Assembly (NCBI GenBank): GCA_902728285.1
Contig: CACVBU010000271.1
Location: 2,113,717-2,177,716, forward strand
DNA from: Clytia hemisphaerica
Lineage: Eukaryota > Cnidaria > Hydrozoa > Leptothecata > Clytiidae
DNA: 64,000 bases
Direction: 5' to 3'
Part shown: positions 52,912 to 63,941 of the stretch, in pieces
How the letters are laid out: each line of letters opens with the position of its first letter
How positions within the stretch are numbered: position 1 is the first letter of the stretch
Notes under the pieces: model-generated
Told to the model about the DNA's origin: nothing
Seen by the model: only the letters and a program-made list of their open reading frames with translations
Database searches by the model: none
Position numbers and translations under genes: made by a program

Positions 52912-55264
52912 ATGTCTTCCACTGAACTGTCACCAAAGTCTACTGAATCCAAATCTGCCAGAGCTTCAAAATGCCCTGGGTGTCACATTGAAAGAGTAAG
53001 ACATGATTTTGGCATACCTGGACCAAATTGCACAGGGATATCAGCCTCACCACCGAACGTTACGCCTGAATCCAGTCCAAAAACAAGAGAATTAACGGCA
53101 GCTACAACGAAGATCTGCCATTTTGGATGAGCGAAGTGGACTTCCTGCCGCCCATAGCCAAATTGATATGCTAAGGGAAGAACTATCTTTATTGGAAAAT
53201 GAGGAACAAACCCTAAGGCCCGGGGGGGGCACTTAAGCAAAAATAGGTACGGGGACGTGCCGCTGGTCAGGGTACCTTTTTCAGTGTTGCAGAATTACTG
53301 ACAGGGTATCTAAAATTGCAAAATCCTGATCTGACAGGGGCGCAATTTCATGGTGTGTGTCTGACAGGGTCTGTTTTTGCCGTTTTTGCATGTAGAGTTC
53401 TTTTGCAAATCGTTTTGACGCGGCAGTGAGCAGACCCCTGTGAGGGGCAAACAGATTTTACTAGATGTTGCAAGACTTTATTGTAGATTTTGATTCAGAT
53501 TTTTTATTTCAACTGTTATGTTTTGTTTCTTCCCATATCGTTGAGACATTCCGCTGAAGGCTTAGAACAGCTGTAGAACAGAACAATACTGTCAACTCTT
53601 CTGTATTAGTCTCATTGACATCCTCTCGTCCTCTTTGTAAAAGCGTCGTTTTAAAGCTTATACTTGCAAAATAGTCCTTTAAAACCTAGACTTCGTCAGT
53701 TCTGATTTTGATTCCGATTCCTGCTATAACATTCCACTTGCCACTTGAAAACAGATGATAGTTAGTTCCGACTAGTTGAAAACAATGGAACAAGTTGGCC
53801 GATTATAAAAATAATCAAAACATTACTTCTTTTTTGCGTTTTATGATTTGCCAGCTTGGATTAATTCACTTTTTTCTGCCAGTATGCCCGGGAAAACTAG
53901 CGGAATGATCCCGGAAAAGCACCAGTAATGCTAGAGCGGGAATGGGAATCTTATGTGATCCTACGGTAATCCTGGAAACGGATATCGGAAATTTATCTAC
54001 GTTCATTATTACGTTTTTGAAATTTTAGCGTTCTATTTGTTCTTGTACATCTATAATATTGTACCTTTCTAGCTTTGAAACACATTCACACACAATATTA
54101 AAGATATGTTTACTTTGTAATTTCATAACTCTCGTCGTCGATTCTCTTGGTCGGTTTTCCAGGTATTGAGGTTAATGTTTAAGGGCTTTAAGCAATGCTG
54201 TAGTTTTTTAGCCTGGAAATGTTGATATCATGTTATATTTTACGAAAAACGCGAAACACGTGTATAAAGAGTAGGTTTTTAACATAGAATCTGACAGGGT
54301 AGGTTTTTCAGGGTAGAATCTGACAGGGTATAGGTTTTTACAGTAGAATCTGACAGGGTAGGTTTTTCATCGAATTTTTCTTCTGACAGGGTCTATTTTT
54401 CATCAAATTTCATTTCTGACAGGATCGACTTTTGAAACTCCAGCGGCACGTCCCCGTCGGTCGTCAAGGTAAGTGCCCCCCCGGGCCCTAAGGCATGATA
54501 TCGAGGAGGAAGAAAAAAGGTTGGCTGGAGAAATTGAAAGTAAACGACTGGCAATTCTTCGTTTGAGAGCCAGTAGACAAGCTGCACCCTCTCGAGTTTC
54601 AACCGCCCAATCTTCAAACGCCCTCCCTTCTTCATCAGCTCCACCATTAGCGCCCATATCAACCGCCCGTCAGGGAATCCCCCAAACGTCTATTGGATTG
54701 GATCAAGCATTCCTTCGGATTCCCCAAACTACAACAACATCCGTCCTTCCACACATCGTTTCGTCTGCTGTAAACCCTTCCCCTTTAGTGGGAACGCAAC
54801 AGAATCTTGATTTTCAATCCCCTCTCCATCCTCAACGTCCAACAATCAACCAAAGCGAGATCCTGCTACGTCCAACAAGAACGAATGATCCAACTCGTGG
54901 TAAGCCTCTTCGTATAGTTGATTTTGTTTCGAGGCTACGTCCTTCAGAAGAAGAAAAAGTGTTTGCAAGTGATAATAACTGTGTTCTAAAACTTTCTCTG
55001 CAAGATACAAAACCGAAACTGTCGTCTGTTACAGTAGAACAATTTAACATCGCTAACCTTAGAATTTTTTATGAACTTTTGTTTTCAAGTAAGCTTCCCT
55101 CCATGCAGGAGATCAGGGAATACCTTGCCTACTCTGTGAAGGTTCTTGACTGGCGACTAAAAACTCGTGGCAGTGTGCTGCATTATGATGCTGAATTTCG
55201 AGTTTTGCAGCACACATATGGCTACCCATGGAGTACTGATCATAGTCACGTCAAAGTTGTGTAA
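52912..55264 (+). pseudogene. Gag-like retroelement ORF, frameshifted and split by a DNA transposon
   Basis: It starts MSSTELSPK with a C-P-G-C...H...C zinc-knuckle-like motif (CX2C, His, Cys) near residue 22. After a +1 shift near 53100 it reads a Glu-rich coiled-coil, is interrupted at 53218/54486, and resumes with a Ser/Pro-rich linker and a conserved C-terminal block (RIVDFVSRL; LSSVTVEQFNIANLRI; REYLAYSVKVLDW; HTYGYPWSTD). I recognise this architecture from Gag-like proteins of invertebrate retroelements; DIRS/tyrosine-recombinase elements are my best guess. It stops exactly where the oppositely oriented LINE begins. Confidence 0.6.
53219..54485. mobile_element. 1.27-kb non-autonomous DNA transposon, CCCGGGGGGG termini, 8-bp TSD CCCTAAGG
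   Basis: The TIRs pair 'cccggggggggcactta' with 'taagtgcccccccggg', and inward 'acggggacgtgccgctgg' with 'ccagcggcacgtccccgt'. CCCTAAGG lies at 53211-53218 and 54486-54493. Removing the element and one TSD leaves the Gag-like frame continuous. The interior has 'aatctgacagggtaggtttt' repeats near the right end. Related G-rich elements are at 43229 and 61237. Confidence 0.9.
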
Positions 55265-56643
55265 CATAGTGGGGAAGATCATCATTCGATAGTTCGATTG
55301 GCCTGTTTTGTCGTTGGGTAGGGTTGAAGTGAGATTTGAAGTGATTGAGAAGACTTTGGGTTGGACAAGAAGCTTGAATATTTGAAAGAGTGCTACTTTG
55401 CTCTTTTGCCCGTTTGAAAAGTTTTTGTAGGTTGCGATTAATTGCTAGCTGGTTCAATTTTTCAGCTTCTGTTTTCAGATACTCATTCTTTAGAAAACGT
55501 GCTCGTAATCTGATCTTTTTACGAAGTTTTTGAATATCTGCGGAGTCAATTTTTTTTTGTCATCAATTTGTCTTTTTGTTGGTATAGATTATCTAATTTT
55601 TCATCGTTGTGCCATGGGTGAATTATACGGTTTTTGGTCAGTTTCGGAATATTTGTTTCAGCAGCAGAATTTATTGAGTGGATAAAATGTCGATTTATAG
55701 TGTCATTATTTTCATTCTCAAGATTTCTAGTGTTAATGTTGTCGATTGCAGTTTGTATAAACTGATTTCTGATATTTTCGTTATCTAACATTTTCAAATC
55801 GAGTTTTTCGTTTTTTCTCTTTTTGTTCCTTTCTCTGTAGCGTGCAGCTTTGGTGCATGGCGTATTCAAGGTCGCGATAACTAAACGGTGATCACTGTCA
55901 AAATCATAGCTTCGGTGCACTCTGCAGTTACTAACGTATTGTCGAATCCAGCTGCAAGTGAGAATAAAGTCATATACCTTTTGTGTTTTCCCATCGGGGG
56001 AATACCAGGTAACTCTGTGGCACTTTTTGTGAGTGAACCATGTGTTTAGGACGGATAGACGACAATTGTCGAAGAAGTTATGGAAGCGCTCCCCATTGTC
56101 ATTGAATTCAAGGTTTTCTACTATTGAGTTTTCACGTAGTGATGTGTTTGACCAACTGGCCGATGTTGTTGCATTGAAGTCCCCAAGACATATAACTTTA
56201 CGATTACTTTCGGTATTAGTGACAAGAGTTCTTATTTTGCTGTAGAATTTATCTTTTGAGGATTTCGAGTCTTCCTCTGTTGGAGCGTAACAACAAATAA
56301 TTTTCAAATGACATCCATAGAGGGTGATTTCTGCAACAATAATCCTTGAGTTAACATAAATAATATCGCTTACTTCAATGTTTGGGTTGACTTTCACGAC
56401 TATTCCAGCACCATGCATTCGTTTTTGAGTGTATCCACTCCAGTATACTTCATATTTATTTGTAAAGTCATTTGTTTTGATAGGGATAGAAGCTGATCCT
56501 TGAGAGAAACGTCTGACTTCCTGTAGGGCACAGATGTTGATATCTGCTTTATCGATTTCGCGAATAATTCGTTCAAGCTTTTGGTCTTCTCGTCCTGTAC
56601 GTACGTTGATGGTTCCAAGTTTCCATTGATAGGTGTTTTGCAT
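55262..56643 (-). pseudogene. RTE-like LINE ORF: AP-type endonuclease plus linker, 3' truncated
   Basis: From ATG 56643 it encodes an endonuclease/exonuclease/phosphatase domain: GTINVRTG, ICALQEVR (catalytic Glu), CCYAPTE, VICLGDFNAT (D-x-N), and SDHRLV (S-D-H). It starts at the conserved N-terminus, so the 5' end is intact. The frame stops at 55546 in an A-run; a shifted frame continues (SADIQKLRKK to NHFKSHFNP) to about 55262. The RT domain is missing at the junction with the Gag-like ORF. The 18-19-kb LINE fragment starts later in the equivalent protein, so the two are complementary pieces of similar elements. Confidence 0.8.
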
Positions 56644-57406
56644 CGATTAGAATGTTCGGCCAGGGTATATAAGGATGTGTTTGGTCAATTCCTCACCCAG
56701 AGATAATAATTCATCACATCACATTTTTGTTTGTTTTTAATAGTTGTTTGTTCACTTTTTTGTATCTAAAGAACAATGGTGACCGTGCCCGCAGGGGTAT
56801 ACAAGACCACCTTTGACTCAAATTTGGAGTTATGGTGATTCTTTACGACTTAAAAAAGTCGAAATTTACTTTTCTCTTCTTTATCTTCATACAAATAGTT
56901 GTCAAAGGTTAGTGGTCCTCAAAACGTCGATTAAATTAAACTGAAATTGTTCAAAACCCATCACTTAAACATGTCTCGAATTAATGACACTTTGAAATAA
57001 TTAGATTTTTGATAATTTTGCAAAATAAGTTCATACCAAAGCAATAGTCTTTCAGGCCTGGCTGAGTGTAAAATTACGTGCAAAAAAACTAGCAGTCTCT
57101 AATGTTAAATTTGTCGTGAAATATTTCGAATTTACTGAAAAACTTTAGTACTGAGTTGGTATGCTGGTATATGTTTATACTTTTTAGAGTGACCCAGTTT
57201 TTAAGGGTTAATTTACAATCTTGTTTGACCTTTGACGATTTTAGTCCAAAAAAAGGGGATTTTCAAAACTAATTTTTGAAAAAAAAGGAAGAAGAAAAGT
57301 AGCCATGCAAAAAATGACATTTTGGTATTTTTCTTTTTTCGGACTCAAGGGAAATGTGTTAGGATTGAATCTGAAGCTTTGCCAGGTTTTAAAGTATAAA
57401 AATGGC
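56644..57406. other. LINE 5' flank and intergenic
   Basis: This probably contains the 5' UTR of the minus-strand LINE (to about 56780). Nothing else is recognised before the glycosyltransferase stop codon. Confidence 0.35.
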
Positions 57407-58780
57407 TCATTCAATCGAAACCTCCGTTTTGAAGGTCGTCTCCGTTTTAGGGGCCGTCTCCGTTTTGGTGGCCGTTTCCTTTTTAGTGGCTGTCTCTGTG
57501 TTGGGGGCCGTCTCCGTTTTGGGGGCCGTCTCCGTTTTGGGGGACGTCTCCGTTTTGGGGGCCGTCTCCGTTTTTGGGGCCGTCTCTGTTTTGGGGGTCG
57601 TTACCGTTTTGGGAACCATATACTGTAAGCTTTTCTGCATTAATTTTTTCATGCAAGCTTCATTCTTCACAGGGTGCATAGTAATAGTTCCACTTTTATA
57701 ATGATCACAAATTGCCACAGTGTAATCCAGCACGAATTCTCTTCCTTTGGATGGCCTCACTCCAATATTTGGTACTTTTGCAACAAAAACATAGAAGCCA
57801 ATATTGACATCTTCAAGTGGGAAGACATTTTTCCATTCGAAATACGGTTCAATACGCTCAGCAACATTTCTCGATAATATGATAGCCATCCCAGTAGCAA
57901 ATGGAGCGTATACTGTTTGTCCCCATCTCTTTTTATCAATATACCATTTGGAATTTTTGTTTCGAATAGGACCACCACGCATATGTATAAAACCAGCATA
58001 TAAAGAAGTCTTGTGCTCAACAGCAAAAGCATCTTGATAAAAAAGTTTGTAGGTATTCGGAATACTTACAAAGACGTCATCATCAGTTTTAAAGAAATAG
58101 TCAAATTTGCAATTTCTGATTGTCCAATGTATACCAAATTGTGTTCTTCGTGAAATATCGAAATAATTTTCAGTTCGGTTGGTAATCAACATGTCTCTGT
58201 GTGTTTTTGACTCTATTTTGGCGTTTTTAATCTTGTCGGCCACAAAACCAGTTATGAAGAGCACTTTGTATGTTGCATTCTTAAACATTGCTCTTTGTTT
58301 AGGAAAATGATCAGGATTTCCCCAAGTACGCCTGATGGTAGTACGCCTTTCCACATTTCCAATATGAGAGAAAACAAGGAATAAAATTTGACTGCTAGAT
58401 GGTTTCAAATCTTCCTCGTTTAATAATCTAACGTTTGGCTCATTAATCTGAGATTGGTGTGAGGGCTTGGGTGTGTTCAGTTTTGGGCTTTGGTTGTCGA
58501 TCGTGCCAATCTTTTCCTGTCTGATTTTGTTGCCGAATGAATCATTCAAAGATTTTGCAATTTGATCGAGTGACAGTGAATTCTTTCCCACCATTTCTCT
58601 CAATTCTTGGACATGACGAAGTTCTTCTTCGTGTATTATTTTGACATCATTTGATTGGGTGTTGCTTGGTGATTGGATTTTGAATTTAATGTGAGATCCA
58701 TCCTTCTTAAACACACTCAAAAAAGCAATAAGTCCAAGGACTAGGATGATTATCAGTTTAGAGCTTTGTCCGCGAAACAT
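57407..58780 (-). CDS. Beta-1,3-glycosyltransferase (GT31, beta-1,3-galactosyltransferase-like), 457 aa
   Basis: Type II Golgi topology: short basic N-terminus, signal anchor about 8-24 (KLIIILVLGLIAFLSVF), a stem to about 125, then the GT31 catalytic domain. Motifs: RRTTIRRTWG (145-154); FFKTDDDVFV with the metal-binding D-D-D (223-225); YAGF (251-254); YAPFATGMAIILS; PLEDVNIG (311-318, E-D-V-x-x-G). The family transfers Gal or GlcNAc from UDP-sugar in beta-1,3 linkage onto glycoprotein or glycolipid chains in the Golgi. Acceptor and donor cannot be told from sequence. Single coding exon, intact. After the domain, about residue 390 onward, eleven PKTETA-like hexapeptides form an acidic/basic Thr-rich tail encoded by an 18-bp minisatellite (57410-57612), unusual for the family and perhaps O-glycosylated or variable in length. 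Confidence 0.9.
   Translation of the reverse strand: MFRGQSSKLIIILVLGLIAFLSVFKKDGSHIKFKIQSPSNTQSNDVKIIHEEELRHVQELREMVGKNSLSLDQIAKSLNDSFGNKIRQEKIGTIDNQSPKLNTPKPSHQSQINEPNVRLLNEEDLKPSSSQILFLVFSHIGNVERRTTIRRTWGNPDHFPKQRAMFKNATYKVLFITGFVADKIKNAKIESKTHRDMLITNRTENYFDISRRTQFGIHWTIRNCKFDYFFKTDDDVFVSIPNTYKLFYQDAFAVEHKTSLYAGFIHMRGGPIRNKNSKWYIDKKRWGQTVYAPFATGMAIILSRNVAERIEPYFEWKNVFPLEDVNIGFYVFVAKVPNIGVRPSKGREFVLDYTVAICDHYKSGTITMHPVKNEACMKKLMQKSLQYMVPKTVTTPKTETAPKTETAPKTETSPKTETAPKTETAPNTETATKKETATKTETAPKTETTFKTEVSIE
57410..57612. repeat. 18-bp coding minisatellite, ~11 units
   Basis: Plus-strand units read 'gtctccgttttgggggcc' with small changes, encoding PKTETA on the minus strand. It keeps frame throughout. 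Confidence 0.9.
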
Positions 58781-59466
58781 TCTGTTAAAACTTTAACTGA
58801 TGTTTCTACAAATATTTTTTAATGTTTGACACATGCTAAGAAAGAAAAATACGACAAACATTTTAAACCAGACATGGGAATGAGGAAGCTATTAAGTAAC
58901 TGTTGGTTGTCAATAATGTTGACTAGTTTTTGTCAACGAGATTTCTTGGAGTAACCTTCGGCCTTTTTTGAAGAATCAAGACTGGAAAACACAGATTGAA
59001 AAACCACGTCCAGCGACCACGACCACGAACAGTGACCAAATAAACTTATGGCTTATCGAGTTTATCTTGCTCTCTCCATTGTAAAGAATGTCCTAATCAA
59101 GTCCTCGGGATTCTAAAAAGTGTTCATTATGTTGACAAAGTGACACTTTTTAACAAAACTATTGACAGCTGGTCATTATTCATGATTTCTGTAAACTTTA
59201 TTACACTGGATATTTCAATTATGCTGAATGAGATGCCTTTAGTATGAATAGATAGAGCTATTCAGTTATAAAAAGTCAGGCCAATTTTGGAGATGGGATG
59301 AATCTAATCAATTATTCTATTGTCTTTATCCTGACAAAATGACTAATTTTGACAGAAATAATATTCTGATGATCAAATACAAAGCTTCTTAAACCAATTT
59401 CAAAATGTTTTGTTCATTAATCATTTTGATGCTGATAATACAAAAGGATAGAAATTGATACCATAA
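58781..59466. other. Upstream flank of the glycosyltransferase
   Basis: It contains a 'cagcgaccacgaccacga' block (about 59012-59030) that recurs inverted at 59910-59972 and in direct orientation at about 29570. No gene is seen and no promoter motif could be assigned. Confidence 0.4.
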
Positions 59467-59725
59467 AAGTAAGTAAGTTTGCGACCGCAGTCGAGGGCAA
59501 TCCGAACGCTCCCTTTTCGTAAAGCTGTCTACCCGAAGGTAGGGGAGAGCGCCACTCCTTTCCCTGGATTCCTCCACTTACCCATGATCCGTCTCTTTAG
59601 TTGCTGAGCATCAAGCAGAGAGGCACAAAGTACCATTTTGGGAATCTTTGGTATGACCCGGCTGCGGATTGAACCCACAACCTTGCGCACCGTAGCTGGA
59701 TGCTCTACCTTCATGCTACGGTCGA
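59467..59725 (-). mobile_element. tRNA-derived SINE, copy 2 (best preserved)
   Basis: On the minus strand: a tRNA-like head with A-box-like 'tagcatgaaggtagagc' and B-box-like 'ggttgtgggttcaatccg', body as in copy 1 ('accttcgggtagac', 'ctcgactgcggtcgcaaac'), and a 'ttacttact' tail. Confidence 0.85.
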
Positions 59726-59909
59726 TGATACCCTAATCAAGCTCCCAGGGTGTGGAGATAACTGTTTTACGCATTTGGCATGTGTGGCTCTAATTAGATG
59801 AGACAGGGTACTCTACTCTTGCTCTTCAATACAATATTTTCAAATGATAAGGAGAGACACTCTACGTTAAAGAAAGGGAAAAAAACTAGATAACCTGAAT
59901 TTATCTTGT

Positions 59910-59972
59910 CGCTGATCGTCGTCGTCGGTCGTGGTCGCCGGTCGTGGTCGAAGTTTAGAAACTCCCCAAATA
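59910..59972. repeat. GGTCGTGGTCGC repeat block
   Basis: 'cggtcgtggtcg' is repeated and followed by 'gtttagaaactcccc'. The inverse order is found at about 29535-29590, suggesting a common interspersed repeat. Confidence 0.5.
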
Positions 59973-60703
59973 ATCACTTTTAAAGCTCGGGCAAGAATGA
60001 AATTTTCATGTTTTGTACTTCATCTAATCGAATATTTCCATTTGGGAGGGGTACACTGGCTTACAAGCGATATTGTCAGCCGAGTTGGACAATTCCCAAG
60101 CTTTTTGATCCTCGGAAGGTGAGTCTTAAGTCTCATGTTAAAACTCAGAGTTCAAACTCTACTTTTTTAAAATTGGAGCGAAATTGTAGTAAGAGACACT
60201 TTGCTTTACGAGGACGACAGGTCCTTCTTACCACTCTAAGAATTTCAAATTAGTCTTTCTGAGGGTTGGGATCCCTAAGCTCCTCTTCAAGGATGAGAAA
60301 AAAACAAACAACGAGCTCCCTATTAAATAGTAGTAACGTTTACAAAGATCTAATTTTTCCCGTTAAAATTTGTTGTCTCTAAAGTCTCTCTAGTTCCCTT
60401 TCGGAAGGCGATAGCAATATTTCGAGAAGTAAAATTCATTCTAGTAACTACAGTATAACCATCTAATGTAATCAAATCTCATTATCGACCTATTTATTTC
60501 GTAAATAAGGTTAGTAAAGATTCAGGCTTTTCATGATCAAGTATTACGCTAAGCTATACAAAAAAGTTTTTCGATAATAGACTATTTTTTCATTACATGA
60601 TATATATTCGTTTGTTCGCTCCCACTCAGTCCTGGTCAAGCCCCTAAGATACACGAGTTCAGAAAAACATTTAAAAATGAGATTAATCGTTGCTTTGATC
60701 TAT

Positions 60704-61089
60704 TACATGTTTTTTTATAAGAAGCACCTTTGTAATGAACTTGAGGCTGAAAACGGTCCGGAAGGGAAGGAGTTGTTAAGGAACTGCTCAGGCTGAAAAT
60801 AAGAATACAACTTAAGGAACAGAGAGTTAAACTTGGACTTGCTCACATTGACTAAATCCTAAACAAAAAGCTGACACTTAGTATTGACGAAAACCATTCA
60901 ATAAACGTTTTTTCTGCACTATAGTCCATTGCTATACTTATACAATGGTTTTACACTTAGCAGATCCTATCTTAGCAGCTTGTTAAACAAGGAACTTGAT
61001 AAGGAACTTTCAGGCTGAAATACTCTAGAAAAATATGGAACTCCCGGCTCGGAGCCTAGTTAAAGTTCCTTATAGTAAAAAAACGTGTA
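60704..61089 (+). mobile_element. TA-target MITE, AAGGAAC subfamily, long copy
   Basis: It starts 'tacatgtttttttataagaa' and ends 'ttccttatagta..cgtgta'. It is collinear with 4535-4796 ('gttaaggaactgctcaggct', 'cttgataaggaactttcagg') plus about 120 extra bases. Confidence 0.75.
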
Positions 61090-61236
61090 TTTTACTTTTA
61101 ATTTTCCAAAACTGGAAAATTGCCTCCCCAATCGTCCAAATTTTGGTCAATTCACCATGCTACTGAAAAGAGAACAGTAGATAAAGCTGACAAACTAACC
61201 AAAGTTACTGTAGATCGTCTTTGTCCAGTAAAGTGC

Positions 61237-61586
61237 CCGGGGGGGTACTAGGGTTGGTGAATGAGGGGTATGTGCGGATGGGACCTCCGAAAACCGACCC
61301 TTAGAGAGACCAAATTTTAGTGAAAAAGTGACCCTTAGAGAGACTTTTTCGAAAAATTTTCCCTGATTTTCAAAAATTTCCTACCCTTAGTGAGAATTTT
61401 TTGTAATTTTTTCTCTCAAAATCAAATTTTTTTTCTAAAAATCGTGATTTTTCCCACCCTTAGAGAGACTATTTTGAAATTTCCTGATTTTTGTAACCCT
61501 TAGAGAGACTTTGAAAGGTGAAAAACCCGACCCTTACCGTCCGCACATACCCAGCACCTATTTTTGCCTAAGTACCCCCCCTGGGG
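61237..61586. mobile_element. 350-bp G-rich MITE, flanks TAAAGTGC
   Basis: 'ccgggggggtact' is inverted as 'agtaccccccctgggg'. TAAAGTGC is at 61229-61236 and 61587-61594 (7 or 8 bp TSD). The interior is 'acccttagagagact' repeats. Confidence 0.85.
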
Positions 61587-61839
61587 TAAAGTGCAACTGA
61601 AAATTAAATGATTTCCAGTTCCAATAAATCAAGTCGAAATATAATGAAAGTCTAGTGTAGTTTATGTAGCCGAAAGAAGTTAGAAGAACTCTAATCCATT
61701 CTACTCTACTATTTGAGCCCCGAACAATTTTACGCTTCCTCGCAAAAGCCCAGGCTCTGCGTTCATTGATACCCTTAAAAATGTGAATTGTGCAATTCAA
61801 ATGTATTTCAAAGAAGGTTGAGTTACAATTCAATTCATA

Positions 61840-62060
61840 ATTCATACACATTTAGCAGTTAAATCACAGGTAGTTCATGAATTGCTCTTGTATTGTATAA
61901 TTTGAATTGTATTTGAATTGAATTATGCATTTCAAATGCATCTCAAAAAGATATTTCAAAAGCAATCCTTGAACTACTTTTGGATTGTATAATTTGAATT
62001 GTATTTGAATTATGTTTTTTTGAGAATCACTTTTTTTGTTTCAAAATTATAATCCAAACT
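61840..62060. repeat. TTGAATTGTATTTGAATT low-complexity array
   Basis: 'attgtataatttgaattgta' and 'tttcaaatgca' words recur, partly as inverted pairs. Confidence 0.5.
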
Positions 62061-62105
62061 TATTTCAAATTAAATTACTTTTAAAACATAGAAAAAAGAC
62101 TATGG

Positions 62106-62291
62106 GGGGGGGGGGGCGTACGGGACTTCCAAAAACCGATAAACCGAACAAAAACAGCTCAATCACCGACACCGTGATGTTTTCCCTTCACCGATAAACC
62201 GACATATTTCGAGCTCTTCACCGATAAACCGACAAAAAAAGGGGCCGAAACCGACAAACCGCTCAAAACCGCTTTTCCGTACGCCCCCCAC
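62106..62291. mobile_element. ~185-bp G-rich MITE, flanks ACTATGG
   Basis: The termini pair 'ggggggcgtacggga' with 'ttccgtacgcccccc'. ACTATGG is at 62099-62105 and 62292-62298. The interior is 'accgataaaccgac' repeats. Confidence 0.8.
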
Positions 62292-62298
62292 ACTATGG

Positions 62299-63342
62299 TC
62301 GTGTTCACACTACAGACCTTCCTTAATAAAAATGTAGTTAGGAGAATCTTTTGTTGACTACAATACAGAACGTGCATTTAACAAAGAGTAGAACGCGTAG
62401 TATTGTAATTTTTAATCGATCTTCCTTAATTAAGAGTCGTAAGCTCTATTGTCTTAAGGGTAGGGCAGAGGCTTCCCTTAAAACAAAAGATTTTATTAAG
62501 GAAGCATAAACAAAGAATGCGTGCAGTGAACAAAAAGTTTTACGATTTCAAAAAAGAATGAACTGAGGAAAAAATCAGAAATAGTGAAAACGGTGTTGTT
62601 AATGAGTAAGACCATTAGAACAAATATGTTTGCGGATTTCAAGTGATGTATGGATACCAATATCAACCAATCACGGGTGAAATCGAAACTCTCAATAAAA
62701 AATCAGCCAATGAGAAGCCTTAAGCAAAATCAATTACCGTGTTATAATAGATCTCGTGAACCTACAAAGAACTGTAATAAACCAGTGCATTCATCCATCA
62801 TAAATCTCTTTGTTTAACTTTGATAGATTTAATTAAGTAAACTTTCCGGTGTGAACGCGCCCTATGTGCACATTGCACATTCCAAATCAATGCAATCCAA
62901 GTCATTGTGGGATACGATACAATTAAAATTGGACAAGATGGCAGAATTTGAAAACACCATAGATAAAAAATTATGAAAATTTGCAAGTTTACTACGAAAA
63001 TAAATTTAATCATCAAGAAAGATTTTTTTCTACTATATGAAATTTAACTAAACTATCACCCCCTTTTAATTCAAAATATTCAAGAAGCATTTTTTTTTGA
63101 AAATTAATGAGGTTGCATAGTGGAAATTCAACCATAAGACTTCCAGAACATTGATTCCTACGAAACGTAAACTATTACTTTTAAAGTTTACTGAATAGCA
63201 ACTTCTCTGATCTCTGTTTATAGATCGCAAATAAATGGCCAAACAACCTGACCCGTCCTTGCTATCTTTCCCTTTAATCAAATAATTTGTAAAAATCCTG
63301 TCCAGAATTCATAAAAATAAACGACTAACATACATTATTGCG
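62299..63342. other. No recognisable gene
   Basis: AT-rich; short frames only. No repeat structure stood out. Confidence 0.4.
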
Positions 63343-63349
63343 ATGGCGG

Positions 63350-63689
63350 TTGGGGCGTACGGGGTTTGCAATTTCCGAAATACCTAATAATTTTGCCAAA
63401 ATTTCCAAAATTCTGTAAAAAAATACTTACAATTCCGATACCGATTTTTTGGGGTATTTTTCCTCGTTCTGACTAATTTTTCATCAAATTTGATTTTTCA
63501 TGTATGAATTCCGAAAAAAGGGGATAAAAACTTTATAATACCGATATTTCCAAGCAAAAATTCATGGATTTCCGATACCGAAACAATTTCAGAATTCCAA
63601 AATACCGAAGGAATTTTGCCTGATTTCCGAAATTCCGAAGAAAAAAGGGTCGATTTCCGCAATTCTGAAAAACCGTATGCCCCCCCCAC
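63350..63689. mobile_element. ~340-bp G-rich MITE, flanks ATGGC[G/A]G
   Basis: The termini pair 'ggggcgtacgggg' with 'accgtatgcccc'. Near-identical 7-bp flanks lie at 63343-63349 and 63690-63696. The interior is 'ttccgaaat/ttccgatacc' repeats. Confidence 0.7.
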
Positions 63690-63941
63690 ATGGCAGGAAC
63701 TATACAAAAATTTGTACTTTAATAACGATCTTTCAAAAAGCCACAATCGATAACCTCATAATATGATCTAGAACATTTCACTTTAAAAAATACTTTGTAA
63801 AGCTTTCAGTCTTTCAGTCTTTTTTTTGCCCGCCTTTTTGCCTTTAGAGTTAGTTCATATAATGTTCCCGCTCACCCAAATGGAGACTTATACGCATGCG
63901 AAATTTTTAGTTCTTCAACAGCTAGTTGCTAAACATCGTAA

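Noticed and set aside
57305..57701. Plus-strand frames rich in GRLRFGG or VSVLGAV repeats
   Set aside because: Antisense readings of the PKTETA minisatellite of the GT31 gene.
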